From Endozoicomonas sp. SCSIO W0465 (lineage in GTDB: Bacteria; Pseudomonadota; Gammaproteobacteria; Pseudomonadales; Endozoicomonadaceae): a stretch of 64,000 bases of DNA. The position numbers were made by a program, and so were the translations under genes. The notes beneath the pieces were generated by a model, which was not told where the DNA came from, did not search any database, and saw only the letters and a list, made by a program, of their open reading frames with translations. This document shows, piece by piece, positions 38,029 through 47,560 of the stretch. Each line of letters starts with the position of its first letter. Within the stretch, counting starts at the first letter, position 1. The DNA lies in assembly GCF_023716865.1 (NCBI RefSeq), contig NZ_CP092417.1, forward strand, positions 40,001 to 104,000. The letters run 5' to 3'.

Positions 38029-39192
38029 TTAACGTTTGGCTGCTTCTTCGAGCATGGCTACCGCAGGCAGAACCTTACCTTCGACAAACTCAAGGAAGGC
38101 ACCGCCACCGGTAGATATGTACGACACTTTGTCTTTAATTCCGTACTTGTCGATAGCGGCCAGAGTATCGCCACCGCCAGCAATAGAGAAAGCGTCAGAG
38201 TTGGCAATGGCCATGGACAGTGAACGTGTACCTTCACCAAACTGATCAAACTCGAAAACACCCACCGGACCATTCCACAGGATGGTCTTGGCAGCGGTCA
38301 GAACGTTGGCAAACAGTTTCTGGGTTTCAGGGCCCACGTCAAAGATCATGTCGTCATCTTCAACGTCGTCAACCGACTTGATGGCTGGCTCGTTCTCATC
38401 GAACTTCTTGCCGCAGATCACATCGATAGGCATCGGGATGTCACACTTATCCATCAGGGCTTTGGCCTGGGGGATCAGGTCTGCTTCATAGAGCGACTGA
38501 CCAACATTTTTGCCGGCAGCCGCCAGGAAGGTATTGGCGATACCGCCACCAACGATCAGCTGGTCACAAACGCCAGACAGAGACTCAAGAACCGTCAGCT
38601 TGGTGGAAACCTTGGAGCCACCAACAATCGCCGTCATTGGACGTTGCGGTTTATCCATGGCCTTGCCAAGTGCTTCCAGCTCAGCCGCCAGCAGTGGACC
38701 AGCGCAGGCAACAGCGGCAAACTTGCCAACACCATGAGTGGATGCCTGGGCACGGTGTGCGGTGCCAAAGGCGTCCATAACATAGATATCACAAAGGGCC
38801 GCCATTTTCCGGGACAGGGCTTCGTCATCTTTCTTTTCACCGACGTTGAAACGGCAGTTTTCCAGAATAACCAGCTCTCCGGCGGCCACGTCAAAGCCAC
38901 CATCTACCCAGTCTTTCACCAGGCGAACTTCTTTGCCCAGCAGATTACCAATGTAATCGGCGACGGGTTTCAGTGAAAATTGCTCTTCATACTCACCTTC
39001 AGTAGGGCGGCCGAGGTGAGAGGTCACCATAACGTGAGCACCGGCTTCCAGAGCCTGTTTGATGGTTGGCAGGGACGCCAGAATACGGGCGTCACTGGTC
39101 ACCTTGCCGTCTTTTACCGGAACATTGAGGTCTTCGCGGATCAGTACGCGTTTGCCTGCCAGGTCCAGATCGGTCATTTTTAAAACGTTCAT
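38029..39192 (-). CDS. pgk: phosphoglycerate kinase
   Basis: A complete 387-residue glycolytic enzyme that transfers phosphate from 1,3-bisphosphoglycerate to ADP. Present are the N-terminal VLIREDLNVPVKDGKVTSD, VMVTSHLGRP (about 55-64), ENCRFNVGE, VMDAFGTAHRAQAS, AIVGGSKVSTK and the C-terminal nucleotide motif WNGPVGVFE followed by IAGGGDT. ATG 39192 has GAGGG at 6 bases. It is downstream of epd on the same strand, as in the epd-pgk-fba cluster of many gammaproteobacteria; fba is not here. Confidence 0.97.
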   Translation of the reverse strand: MNVLKMTDLDLAGKRVLIREDLNVPVKDGKVTSDARILASLPTIKQALEAGAHVMVTSHLGRPTEGEYEEQFSLKPVADYIGNLLGKEVRLVKDWVDGGFDVAAGELVILENCRFNVGEKKDDEALSRKMAALCDIYVMDAFGTAHRAQASTHGVGKFAAVACAGPLLAAELEALGKAMDKPQRPMTAIVGGSKVSTKLTVLESLSGVCDQLIVGGGIANTFLAAAGKNVGQSLYEADLIPQAKALMDKCDIPMPIDVICGKKFDENEPAIKSVDDVEDDDMIFDVGPETQKLFANVLTAAKTILWNGPVGVFEFDQFGEGTRSLSMAIANSDAFSIAGGGDTLAAIDKYGIKDKVSYISTGGGAFLEFVEGKVLPAVAMLEEAAKR

Positions 39193-39474
39193 GGGGAGCC
39201 CTCTTGATATTCACTCATGGCTGAGTTTCTCAGTGGCAAGCACTGTGTATTAATGCTTACCCTGAAGAAATTTGCCGGGGATAACCGAAGTCCAAAAAAT
39301 CAGGGAACAACGAAAAAACGTCGGGACAATAGCATATAAATTACGCCTCAGGTATTCATTGATACGCTCTAATGACTTGAATCAAGCGGTGTTTCAAGGG
39401 TTTTCGAAGGGTCACAACTATTATGGTGGATGTTGTTTAAAAACGTTAATGGTATTTGAATAATCGGTCATGCT

Positions 39475-40512
39475 TTAAGTAGCAACAGTTGTTCCTAACC
39501 AGCAACCGGCAACATCAAGCATTCGGTTGGCAAACCCCCATTCGTTATCAAACCAGCAAAGTAGCCTGACGAGACGGTTGGCTGATACCCGGGTTTGAGT
39601 GCCGTCAACAATACAGGACCGGGTGTCGTGGTTGAAATCGACAGAAGCATGAGGCTCATTGGTAAAGCCCAGTATGCCTTCCAGGCGACCATAGGTTGCC
39701 TGCTGCAGGACACGATTGATTTCGACTATTGACGTGTTTTTGCTGACTTGAACGGTAAGGTCAATACAGGAAACATTGATCGTGGGAACCCGGATGGCAC
39801 TGGTTTTAAATCGTCCCTTGAGTTCAGGCAGCAAACGGTTAATCCCTTTGCCAAGACCCGTGTCAATCGGAATGATTGATTGCAATGCGCTGCGGGTCAG
39901 ACGCAAATCGTTCTGATGATAGGCATCAATAACCGGCTGATCATTCATGGCTGAATGGATGGTGGTCATGGTGCCGTATTCAATGCCCAGGGCGTCATTC
40001 AATGTTTTGAGAACCGGTACAATGCAATTGGTGGTGCAGGATGCACTGGAAACGATACGGTGCTCAGGGCTTAGCTGTTCCTCATTGATACCATAAACGA
40101 TGGTTGCATCCACGTCGGGTTTTGCTGGCTGGGAAAAGAGCAGGCGGGAAGCGCCTTTTTCAATGTGGAGGTTTGCGGTTGCCCGATCATTAAATGAACC
40201 TGAGCATTCCAGTAGCAGGTCAATGTTCAGGTCTTGCCAGTTGATTTCCCGGGGATCCGGCTCGTTCAAAACCCGAATGCGGTCATCGCCGATAAACAGG
40301 TGGGTCTCGTCTGCAGACACCTGGCCCGGAAAACGGCCGTGGGTTGTATCGTATCGCGTCAGGTAGGTCAGCGTGTCGATATTGGCCAGCTCATTGATGG
40401 CAACCACTTCCATCCCGTGAACAGGATTGTCACGATAACCGTTTTCATAAAGTGCGCGCAGCACACACTGGCCGATTCGTCCATACCCGTTAATGGCTAT
40501 CCTGTAGGTCAT
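39475..40512 (-). CDS. epd: erythrose-4-phosphate dehydrogenase
   Basis: The GAPDH-fold enzyme oxidises erythrose 4-phosphate to 4-phosphoerythronate for pyridoxal phosphate synthesis. Starting at ATG 40512 (MTYRIAINGYGRIG) it has 345 residues; an ATG 36 bases upstream is possible and neither has a strong ribosome binding site. The catalytic Cys lies in SSASCTTNCIVPV, followed by TTIHSAMNDQPVIDAYH, where the NDQ and DAYH residues are Epd-like and differ from the glycolytic GapA. It forms a cluster with pgk, and tktA is 8 kb away. Confidence 0.9.
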   Translation of the reverse strand: MTYRIAINGYGRIGQCVLRALYENGYRDNPVHGMEVVAINELANIDTLTYLTRYDTTHGRFPGQVSADETHLFIGDDRIRVLNEPDPREINWQDLNIDLLLECSGSFNDRATANLHIEKGASRLLFSQPAKPDVDATIVYGINEEQLSPEHRIVSSASCTTNCIVPVLKTLNDALGIEYGTMTTIHSAMNDQPVIDAYHQNDLRLTRSALQSIIPIDTGLGKGINRLLPELKGRFKTSAIRVPTINVSCIDLTVQVSKNTSIVEINRVLQQATYGRLEGILGFTNEPHASVDFNHDTRSCIVDGTQTRVSANRLVRLLCWFDNEWGFANRMLDVAGCWLGTTVAT

Positions 40513-40576
40513 TGCTTGATGATTCCAGCTGTTGTTGGCGTCAGGCATTGTACCGAAAAATAACGGAGAATGATTG

Positions 40577-40873
40577 ATGATTTCTGGAAACCCAATACCT
40601 GCCCAAAATGGTGTGGGAGCCGCTCAGGAAGACTCGATTTCTTTATCTGTTGGTCCCGGCAAGTGGCTTGGCCGCGTTATCCAGGTGCTCAAAGGGGTGA
40701 CCTGTTTTCTGTCAGGCGTTGCTTTTGTGTCTGCATTGGCTGCTGGCTTTCCTTTTGCAGCGGCGCTCTATGGGTCGATTTTCGTTTTAACCGTATTTTC
40801 CCTGCTATCTGGCGAAAGTAACAATGATGAAGCGATTAAGGAATGTCAAAATAATTTAAACAGAACTGATTGA
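40577..40873 (+). CDS. small membrane protein, hypothetical
   Basis: 98 residues from ATG 40577, with GGAG 8 bases upstream. A hydrophobic hairpin is formed by two helices (about residues 42-60 and 62-79) after a polar N-terminus; the tail is charged. No family recognised. It is divergent from epd and ends beside a strong hairpin. Confidence 0.6.
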   Translation: MISGNPIPAQNGVGAAQEDSISLSVGPGKWLGRVIQVLKGVTCFLSGVAFVSALAAGFPFAAALYGSIFVLTVFSLLSGESNNDEAIKECQNNLNRTD

Positions 40874-40892
40874 AAAAATATGGGTGAAGTGA

Positions 40893-40931
40893 GCTATTTC
40901 AGAGCCCCTGAACCTTGAACTCTGAAATAGC
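40893..40931. terminator. bidirectional hairpin between convergent genes
   Basis: GCTATTTCAGAG (40893-40904) pairs perfectly with CTCTGAAATAGC (40920-40931). It lies between the small membrane protein gene and the 3' end of the Bcr/CflA pseudogene; there is no U-tract on either side. Confidence 0.55.
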
Positions 40932-40985
40932 CCTGTTGAAATTAATAACTGAGCCTCCTTGCTTTTTGCGCCTTGATATTACTGC

Positions 40986-42395
40986 TCAGCCTACTGGAAC
41001 AGGTGTCTCCATCTCTCCTTCTTTCTTCACCAGCAGCAGTGAAGCAACAGAAAGTATTCCACAACCAGCCATCACGGCGGCCATGGGAATGGCTGTACCA
41101 TCATGAAAATAACCGACTAATACTGAGGCAATACCCCCCGAGGTAAAACGCAGCGCACCTGCCAGAGCATTTGCCGTACCTGCCGATTTTGGAAAGTGGG
41201 ACAGGGCCAGGGCATTGGAGTTAGGACCAGTAAAGCCAATACAGGCGATATAGCAGGCAATTGGGATCATCAGCCCGGGCAGGCTGCCAAAGCCGGTGAC
41301 GGTGTTGAGCAAGAGCAGAGCTGCACAGACTGATGCGGTCAGGCTGCCGCCACGAAGAATCGTAAACAGTTTGAACCGCTCAACCAGGCGGATATTCACC
41401 ATATTGGCGATTCCCATGGCCAGGATATTGATGGCGAACAGAAGCCCGTACTGTTCAGCGGGGATGCCAAACAGCTCGATGTAGACGAAGGGAGAGCCGG
41501 AAATAAATGCAAACATGCCACCAAAGAAAAAGGAATGGCAGAGGATACAGCCAATCGCTTCCCGGTTTTTCAGGATGTTGGAGTAATTCAATACCAGCTG
41601 TACTGGAGACACCATCAGTCGGTTTTCCTCTGGCAGTGTCTCCTTAACCCGGACAAAAGCCAGAATCAGCGACAGACCAGCGGCAATGGCCAGAAAGATA
41701 AACAGGCTCTGCCAGCCAAAGAACTTGAGAATCTGTCCGCCCATAAGCGGCGCAGCCAATGGCGCCACGGTCATAACCATGAGAATGGATGACAGTGCTT
41801 TGGCAATCTGTTCCCTGGGGAACAGGTCCCGAATCATGGCTGGAATAGTCACCATGATGGCTGCTCCGGCCATGGCCTGAAGTACCCGCACAATAATCAG
41901 CTGGGTGGCACTGGTGCAGAGAGCGGCAAGAATATTGGTCAAGGCTCTTGTAGGATTTCAGACTGCTACTGGGTTGAACATTGCTGAAGCCCTTTATCTA
42001 CAAAGGTTGTCAGCATATTGTCCGGTAATGTTGCCCAATCCTTGTTTTTCGTGACCTACAGTCAGTTTTCACTGTAGAGCAGTTCGTAATCAAAATAGAG
42101 CCTTGGTCAATATATAAAAAATGATTCCCGGGAACATGACCTTTCTTCGGCCAAATCGATCCGATAACGGGCCACACACCAGTTGGCTGACGGCAAAGCC
42201 AATGGTATAGGCACTCAATGTGTACTGTATTCGGTTTAATGGCTCACCCATACTTTTTGCGATGGCGGGCAAGGCGGGCAAGTAAAGGTCAATGGCCAGC
42301 GGTCCAAGGGCTGTTAGTGCCCCCAGGGTAAGAATCAGGAATAAACGTTCACTCCTGTCTTCTTTTTTTTTCCCAAGATGAGTTAACGTTGTCAT
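40986..42395 (-). pseudogene. Bcr/CflA-type drug efflux MFS transporter, disrupted by MITE
   Basis: Removing the 160-bp MITE and one 8-bp duplication restores a single 413-residue frame. The N-terminal part (42395-42103) has GPLAIDLYLPALPAIAKSMG and the MFS motif GPLSDRFGRRKVM. The rest (41942-40986) has VRVLQAMAGAAIMVTIPAMIRDLF (drug/H+ antiporter motif C-like) and the remaining helices. These match Bcr/CflA antiporters for bicyclomycin-type compounds. Translation stops a few codons into the MITE (FYILTKALF), so no complete transporter is made. An IS66 copy also sits 50 bp upstream of the start. Confidence 0.92.
41943..42102. mobile_element. 160-bp MITE (ISL3-like ends), copy 1
   Basis: Ends GGCTCTTGTAGGATT and AATCAAAATAGAGCC are imperfect inverted repeats of about 25 bp (18 matches, sharing GGCTCT and ACTGCT blocks). 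It is flanked by the 8-bp duplication TTGGTCAA (41935-41942, 42103-42110). No coding capacity. The GGCTCT end and 8-bp duplication suggest mobilisation by an ISL3-type transposase not present in the window. Confidence 0.93.
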
Positions 42396-42444
42396 TTTTC
42401 AGGCTCATGATGTCGGGCAGCCAAGGGCCTTCCTTTAGCTCTCA

Positions 42445-44052
42445 GTAACTGTTCAGCACCCCCACATAAATCTGGAATTTTCTGATTTTTATACCATCCT
42501 CTTAAGCACCATTTTTCCACAATATTCGCCAGCATGATTCCAGAACTACCCGCAACTATGTCGGCTGAGATTCTCTTGAAAGAGAATGCAGAGCTGCGGA
42601 TGAGAGTTGCCTGTCTGGAAGAGCGATGTCGAGAATTGGAAGAAAAGGTTGGCAAGAACAGTCAAAACAGCAGCAAGCCGCCATCGTCTGATGGTTATCA
42701 AAAACCTTGTAAAAACAGTAATTCTCCAGATCATTCTGACGACCTTTCCGCAGATAAAGGTACCGATCCATCGGATGAAAAACCCAATCCTAAAAGTCTG
42801 AGACAGTCTTCTGGTAATAAAGCCGGTGGAAAGAAAGGGCATCAGGGCACTTGTCTTAAACAGGTCGATATCCCTGACTATATTGAGTACCTTCCGGTTA
42901 AAGAATGCAATAAATGTCAGGCGTCTCTTCTTGATAGTGAGCCGGTCAAATATATTGAACGACAGGTGTTTGAACCAGGGAGACCGGGTGAATTTGAAGT
43001 AACGGCCCATAGAGCTGAAGTAAAAATCTGCACTTGTGGTTGTCGGAATCAGGCTGAATTCCCGGAAGGTGTTACCGCTGCCGCACAATATGGCTCAGCC
43101 ACACAGGCTATGGCCGTCTATCTTAACCAATACCATTTCCTGCCTTTTAAGCGCGTGTCAGAGTATTTTAATACTCTCTATAAAATGAGTGTAAGTGCAG
43201 GCACTGTCGCCAATTTTGTGGCCAGAACCTATGAAAATCTGGCTTCTACTGAAGAGGTTATTCGTGACGCCTTGCGGGAATCGTCTGTTGCCGGAGCCGA
43301 TGAAACGGGTATGCGGGCCGAGGGCTCTTTGCACTGGCTACACGTTATGCGGGATGAACAATGGACGCTCTACTACTTGTCTGAAAAGCGAGGTCGTGAG
43401 GCCATGGACACGATGGGCATACTGCTAACATTTGCAGGCGTTCTGGTTCATGATCATTGGAAATCCTATTTTGCATATGCGGCAACTCACGTACTTTGCA
43501 ATGCCCATCACCTGAGGGAGCTTTTGGGTGTTGTTGATAGGGACAGCAATCAACTGGCGTTGCGATTGATGAAGCTACTGAGGCTTTCCTGGCATTACTG
43601 CAAGGGCTTTAAGACCATAGGTATGCTACAGATGCCAAGTGTTGTCTGTGAACGAATCGAGAAGATTTATGACCGGTTGCTTCAGCGGGCTCTAATGAAA
43701 GAAGTCGTCTATATGGAGAAGCAACGAGAGGAGCTTAAGCGCAAGAAAGTCAAGAATACTAAAGCTTACAATCTCTTCAAACGACTCACTGAGTTCAAGG
43801 CTGAGACACTGCGCTTCATGTCAGATTTTACCATTCCCTTCGATAACAATGGCAGTGAGCGGGATGTTCGAATGGCCAAGTTAAAGCAGAAAATCTCAGG
43901 CTGCTTCAGGAGTGCAGACGGTGGTTCTATGTTTGCACGGATTCGCAGCTATTTGTCGTCTGCCAGAAAACAGGGAATGGACATATATCAATCACTTCAT
44001 AGAGCTGTTCGGAATTACTGTAATATGCCTTTGCTCAGTGCTGAATAGTTAC
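42445..44052 (+). mobile_element. IS66-family element type A, copy 3, intact
   Basis: Same 1608-bp unit as at 19741, flanked by AGCTCTCA duplications (42437-42444, 44053-44060). It separates the bcr-like gene from its upstream region. Confidence 0.96.
42534..44048 (+). CDS. IS66-family transposase, type A (copy 3)
   Basis: 504 residues, identical in translation to the copy at 19830-21344, with all DDE and zinc-finger motifs present. The lack of divergence points to recent movement. The gene is complete and presumably active. Confidence 0.95.
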   Translation: MIPELPATMSAEILLKENAELRMRVACLEERCRELEEKVGKNSQNSSKPPSSDGYQKPCKNSNSPDHSDDLSADKGTDPSDEKPNPKSLRQSSGNKAGGKKGHQGTCLKQVDIPDYIEYLPVKECNKCQASLLDSEPVKYIERQVFEPGRPGEFEVTAHRAEVKICTCGCRNQAEFPEGVTAAAQYGSATQAMAVYLNQYHFLPFKRVSEYFNTLYKMSVSAGTVANFVARTYENLASTEEVIRDALRESSVAGADETGMRAEGSLHWLHVMRDEQWTLYYLSEKRGREAMDTMGILLTFAGVLVHDHWKSYFAYAATHVLCNAHHLRELLGVVDRDSNQLALRLMKLLRLSWHYCKGFKTIGMLQMPSVVCERIEKIYDRLLQRALMKEVVYMEKQREELKRKKVKNTKAYNLFKRLTEFKAETLRFMSDFTIPFDNNGSERDVRMAKLKQKISGCFRSADGGSMFARIRSYLSSARKQGMDIYQSLHRAVRNYCNMPLLSAE

Positions 44053-44511
44053 AGCTCTCAGAAAGATTTTATCCGTTCCGAAATGGCCGGGACTGCATTT
44101 ACATAAAAGTTGCGTGATAGCCAGTACTTCTGACTTAAGAGCCGAACCGCTGTAGTGCCTTGTGGAGTGTACGACACTGGTTTGTCATTTAAGAGGGAGA
44201 GTCTTGTCCGCTAAAGCAATGGTTGATAGCGAAAAGGTAACTACATCGATTTATAGTTTATACGGCTATAAATAATTCTTTCATAAAACTATTAAGCAAT
44301 AAATAGATAAGTACACTTGTATAAATAGTACTTACCAAGAACTTACAACAGAGGAATGGAAGACTTTTTTAAAAAAATGACCGGTTCTCAGTTATCGGTA
44401 TCAGGGGTTTACTGAGTCCCGGGAAGGGTATTAAGCGAAGGTTGTTGTCTAAAAATCCAGGAAAAGCATGGCTTCTACTCTCTGTGAATCTCTTGAGCAG
44501 TGATTGAACGG
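44053..44511. other. 459-bp spacer
   Basis: AT-rich stretch between the IS66 copy and the end of speD. It contains an AAGTAC...GTACTT palindrome at about 44310-44334 and probably the displaced promoter of the bcr-like gene. No gene or known RNA was recognised. Confidence 0.35.
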
Positions 44512-45495
44512 TTACTCTGCCCGCCATAAGTTTTCGGCCTGTACTTTCCTGTGATCTGGATGCTGAAAATGATTGAAGACCATATGGTAGCCACAACTTA
44601 ATTGAATTTCACAGGTTGACAGGCACTGGTATGGTGTCTTTTCTGGCAGCGGCACTTTTTTCGGCACTTTCTTCGGCACTTTCTTCGGCACTTTCTTCGG
44701 CAGCAGAGGATTAAAACCGATCAGGTCCCAGCAGCCCGGATTCAACTGCTTCAGCAGTGTGGGCACAATCGACGAGTTGACCAGATCAAGGTTAGTTTCA
44801 AAACTGACGTATGAGCTGTTTTTCTGTGGTGTGATATGGATAGTGGCATAGCGGTTATCCCGAATGGCATTCACAGAGTAACCTGAGGGTTCAAACAGCC
44901 AGTCGCTCAGGGCAAAGCCCGGGAAGAGCTCTTCCAGTTTTAGCAAACGACGAATGTGTTTAATCTTCTGATGTTCACTGCACAGGTAGTCGGCATTTTC
45001 ACCTCGGATATGGTACATCAGCAATTCACTGGTGGTGTTATCGACAGCAGGCTCATAGGGTTTATCCAGATGGAAGACATAGTTATGGTGGCTATCCAGA
45101 TTGCCCAGGCGAAAGGCGCAACCGGGCATATGCAAGCCAAGCCGGTTAACATCGTCCATAAAGGAGGTCTTCTGAAGATGGGCGTAGTACTCGTTTTTGC
45201 GCCGGAAGCTGGCAAAGCGGATATGCTCCAGAGGTACCTGTTCAAGTAAGTAGAGGGCAGCATCCACGAGGGTGGTTGTTCCACAGGTCAGCATCACAAC
45301 CCGGTCATGCCAGACGAACAGGCTGGACTCAGACAATAGATAGGCATCACATTCTTCGTTACTGAGCGTGTCCAGAATCTCTGCTTTGGCCCTGGTGACC
45401 ACATTTGACCAGAAGCTTCTTCCCATGGCCAGCAACGAGCCCCACTCCCTGTTGATGACCATCTCCAGTTTCTTTTCCGAGCCTTCAAAAAACAT
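44512..45495 (-). CDS. speD: S-adenosylmethionine decarboxylase, eukaryotic type
   Basis: From ATG 45495 the proenzyme has 327 residues. The start is MFFEGSEKKLEM, like the FFEGxEKxLE of animal and plant AdoMetDC. The self-cleavage site is LSES-S with Glu56/Ser57, the future pyruvoyl residue, and the catalytic Cys is Cys71 in LTCGTTTLVD; the 14-residue spacing from Ser to Cys equals that of human enzyme (Ser68, Cys82). Other conserved segments include GLHMPGCAFRLGNLD and EPSGYSVNAI. It makes decarboxylated SAM for spermidine synthase. The start overlaps the speA stop region, so the pair is coupled. A KKVP tandem repeat sits near the C-terminus. Confidence 0.92.
   Translation of the reverse strand: MFFEGSEKKLEMVINREWGSLLAMGRSFWSNVVTRAKAEILDTLSNEECDAYLLSESSLFVWHDRVVMLTCGTTTLVDAALYLLEQVPLEHIRFASFRRKNEYYAHLQKTSFMDDVNRLGLHMPGCAFRLGNLDSHHNYVFHLDKPYEPAVDNTTSELLMYHIRGENADYLCSEHQKIKHIRRLLKLEELFPGFALSDWLFEPSGYSVNAIRDNRYATIHITPQKNSSYVSFETNLDLVNSSIVPTLLKQLNPGCWDLIGFNPLLPKKVPKKVPKKVPKKVPLPEKTPYQCLSTCEIQLSCGYHMVFNHFQHPDHRKVQAENLWRAE
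44648..44703 (-). repeat. 12-bp coding tandem repeat in speD
   Basis: GGCACTTTCTTC units repeat four times and encode successive KKVP tetrapeptides near residue 270-285 of SpeD, a region outside the conserved core. Confidence 0.85.
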
Positions 45496-47513
45496 CACTG
45501 CAGGCTCCCGCCGATAAACTCCAGGTAGGTATAGCCCCGGAGCCCTGACTCCAGTTCTGCCAGTATGGCCCGTTGCTGCCCCGGTGGCAGGCATTCCCGA
45601 ACCAGCTGCCGGTAGGTACGAAGAAAGCTTTCTGGCTGCAGGTTGACATAACGCATCACATCTTCCACGGTATCGCCAGCCTGGTAATCGGTGACTTCCA
45701 CTTCGCCCTGCCCGTTGATGCGTACCGAAGCGACATCGGTATCACCGAACAGGTTGTGCATATTGCCAAGAATCTCCTGATAGGCGCCCACCATGAAAAA
45801 CCCGATCAAAAATGGATTTTCCGGCTGCCATTGAGGTACTGGCAGGGTGGTTTCTATGCCTTGGCCGTCTACGTAGTGATTAATAACGCCATCGGAGTCA
45901 CAGGTGATATCCAGCATCACTGCCCGGCAGACCGGGGGGCGATCCAGGCCGGACAGCGGCATGACCGGAAAGATCTGGTCGATGCCCCAAGCATCGGGCA
46001 GGGACTGAAACAGGGAGAAGTTTACATAGAATTTGTCTGCCAGTTTGTCACTGAGTTCATCAATCACTGGGCGATGGGCCTGGTTGCGGGGGGAGAGCTG
46101 GGCTTTCAGTTCATGGTAGATGTTCAGGCAGATGTTTTCTGCCCAGGCACGGTGTTCAAGTCCAAGCAGTCCCATGTCAAATTGGGTATGGACTTCCGCC
46201 AGGTCGGCCTGGCTATCGTGATAAATCTCGACCAGGGAACGTTCCCTGTGGCTGTGACGCAAGTCTTGCCGGGAGCTCCACATATTATGCAGCAGAAGGG
46301 GAGCGTCCTCGGCGGGTGGCTGCAGCACTTCCGGTTCATAGCTTTCGACGCCCAGGATATCGGTAATCAGCACCGCATGGTGAGCTACCAGATGACGGCC
46401 CGACTCTGAAATGATACCCGGAACCGGCAGATCATACTGCTGGCAGATATCGCCCAGGGTATAGATGATATTGTTGGCATACTCCTGCAGGCTGTAATTC
46501 ATTGAGCAGGTGTTCTGGCTGCGGGTACCTTCATAGTCCACCGCCAGGCCACCGCCCACATCAACAAACTGAATCGGAACTCCCATACCGTGCAGTTGGG
46601 CATAGATACGACCACATTCACTGACGCCCTTGCGTACATCATGGATATTGGCAATCTGGGACCCCAGGTGGAAGTGGAGTAGCTGCAGACACTCCTGTTG
46701 CTGAAAATGCTTTAACCGGTCCAGGACATGGAGTACCTGGCTGGCGGAGAGACCGAACTTGGATTTTTCTCCACCACTGGCCTGCCACTTTCCTTTGCCC
46801 TGAAAAGCCAGGCGTACCCGAAGCCCCAGACGGGGCCGGACACCCAGGCTGGCCGCTTCACTGAGCACTATGTCCAGTTCGGTGAGTTTTTCCAGAACGA
46901 TATAAACCTGATGACCCAGCTTTTCCCCGATCAGGGCCAGGCGAATATATTCCCGGTCTTTGTAGCCGTTACAGACAATCACCGAACTGGCCCGTTTCGC
47001 CAGGGCCAGAACCGCCAAAAGCTCCGGTTTGCTTCCGGATTCCAGGCCCAACTGCGGATGTTTGCTGGATGTCTGGCTGCTTAAAATATCTTCAACCACC
47101 GTCCGTTGCTGATTGACCTTGATCGGGTAAACAGCCAGATAGCGGTTGTTGTAGCCGTACTCACTGATGGCATGGTTAAACACGTTGCACAGATTATCTA
47201 CCCGCTGATGGATGACCTGTGGAAAGCGAACCAGTACCGGCATTGATACACCCTGGCGGTTAAGCTGACGGGCAATGACGTTCAATTCGACCGGTGGGGT
47301 CCCCTTGATATTTACCGTTACATGACCCTGGTCATTCAGGTCAAAATGGTTCTGGCTCCAGAAACGGATGTTATAGGTGGAACGTGCTTCATTAACGTTC
47401 CATTGTTCCCACTCAGCACCGCCAGAGTATTGAAGATCATCTACAGCGGGCAACTCTTCAGACCCGAAGCAGCGCTTGTTCGATGTTTCCGATAACTCTT
47501 TTCTTTTCTCCAT
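45495..47513 (-). CDS. speA: biosynthetic arginine decarboxylase
   Basis: From ATG 47513 (AAGG 7 bases upstream) the protein has 672 residues, the size of PLP-dependent SpeA. It makes agmatine from arginine. The PLP lysine is in YLAVYPIKVNQQ (about 127-138), GSKPELLAVLALA and LLHFHLGSQIANI follow, then FVDVGGGLAVDYEGTRS (PLP phosphate loop) and the C-terminal GIDQIFPVMPLSGLDRPP. It is the middle gene of speE-speA-speD. Confidence 0.96.
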   Translation of the reverse strand: MEKRKELSETSNKRCFGSEELPAVDDLQYSGGAEWEQWNVNEARSTYNIRFWSQNHFDLNDQGHVTVNIKGTPPVELNVIARQLNRQGVSMPVLVRFPQVIHQRVDNLCNVFNHAISEYGYNNRYLAVYPIKVNQQRTVVEDILSSQTSSKHPQLGLESGSKPELLAVLALAKRASSVIVCNGYKDREYIRLALIGEKLGHQVYIVLEKLTELDIVLSEAASLGVRPRLGLRVRLAFQGKGKWQASGGEKSKFGLSASQVLHVLDRLKHFQQQECLQLLHFHLGSQIANIHDVRKGVSECGRIYAQLHGMGVPIQFVDVGGGLAVDYEGTRSQNTCSMNYSLQEYANNIIYTLGDICQQYDLPVPGIISESGRHLVAHHAVLITDILGVESYEPEVLQPPAEDAPLLLHNMWSSRQDLRHSHRERSLVEIYHDSQADLAEVHTQFDMGLLGLEHRAWAENICLNIYHELKAQLSPRNQAHRPVIDELSDKLADKFYVNFSLFQSLPDAWGIDQIFPVMPLSGLDRPPVCRAVMLDITCDSDGVINHYVDGQGIETTLPVPQWQPENPFLIGFFMVGAYQEILGNMHNLFGDTDVASVRINGQGEVEVTDYQAGDTVEDVMRYVNLQPESFLRTYRQLVRECLPPGQQRAILAELESGLRGYTYLEFIGGSLQ

Positions 47514-47560
47514 CACCGACCTTAACCCTCAGCATAAAAAGCATTGTTGCTTTATTATCC

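Noticed and set aside
45573..46409. 278-codon plus-strand frame inside speA
   Set aside because: It is antisense to conserved arginine decarboxylase sequence and has no ribosome binding site or family resemblance.
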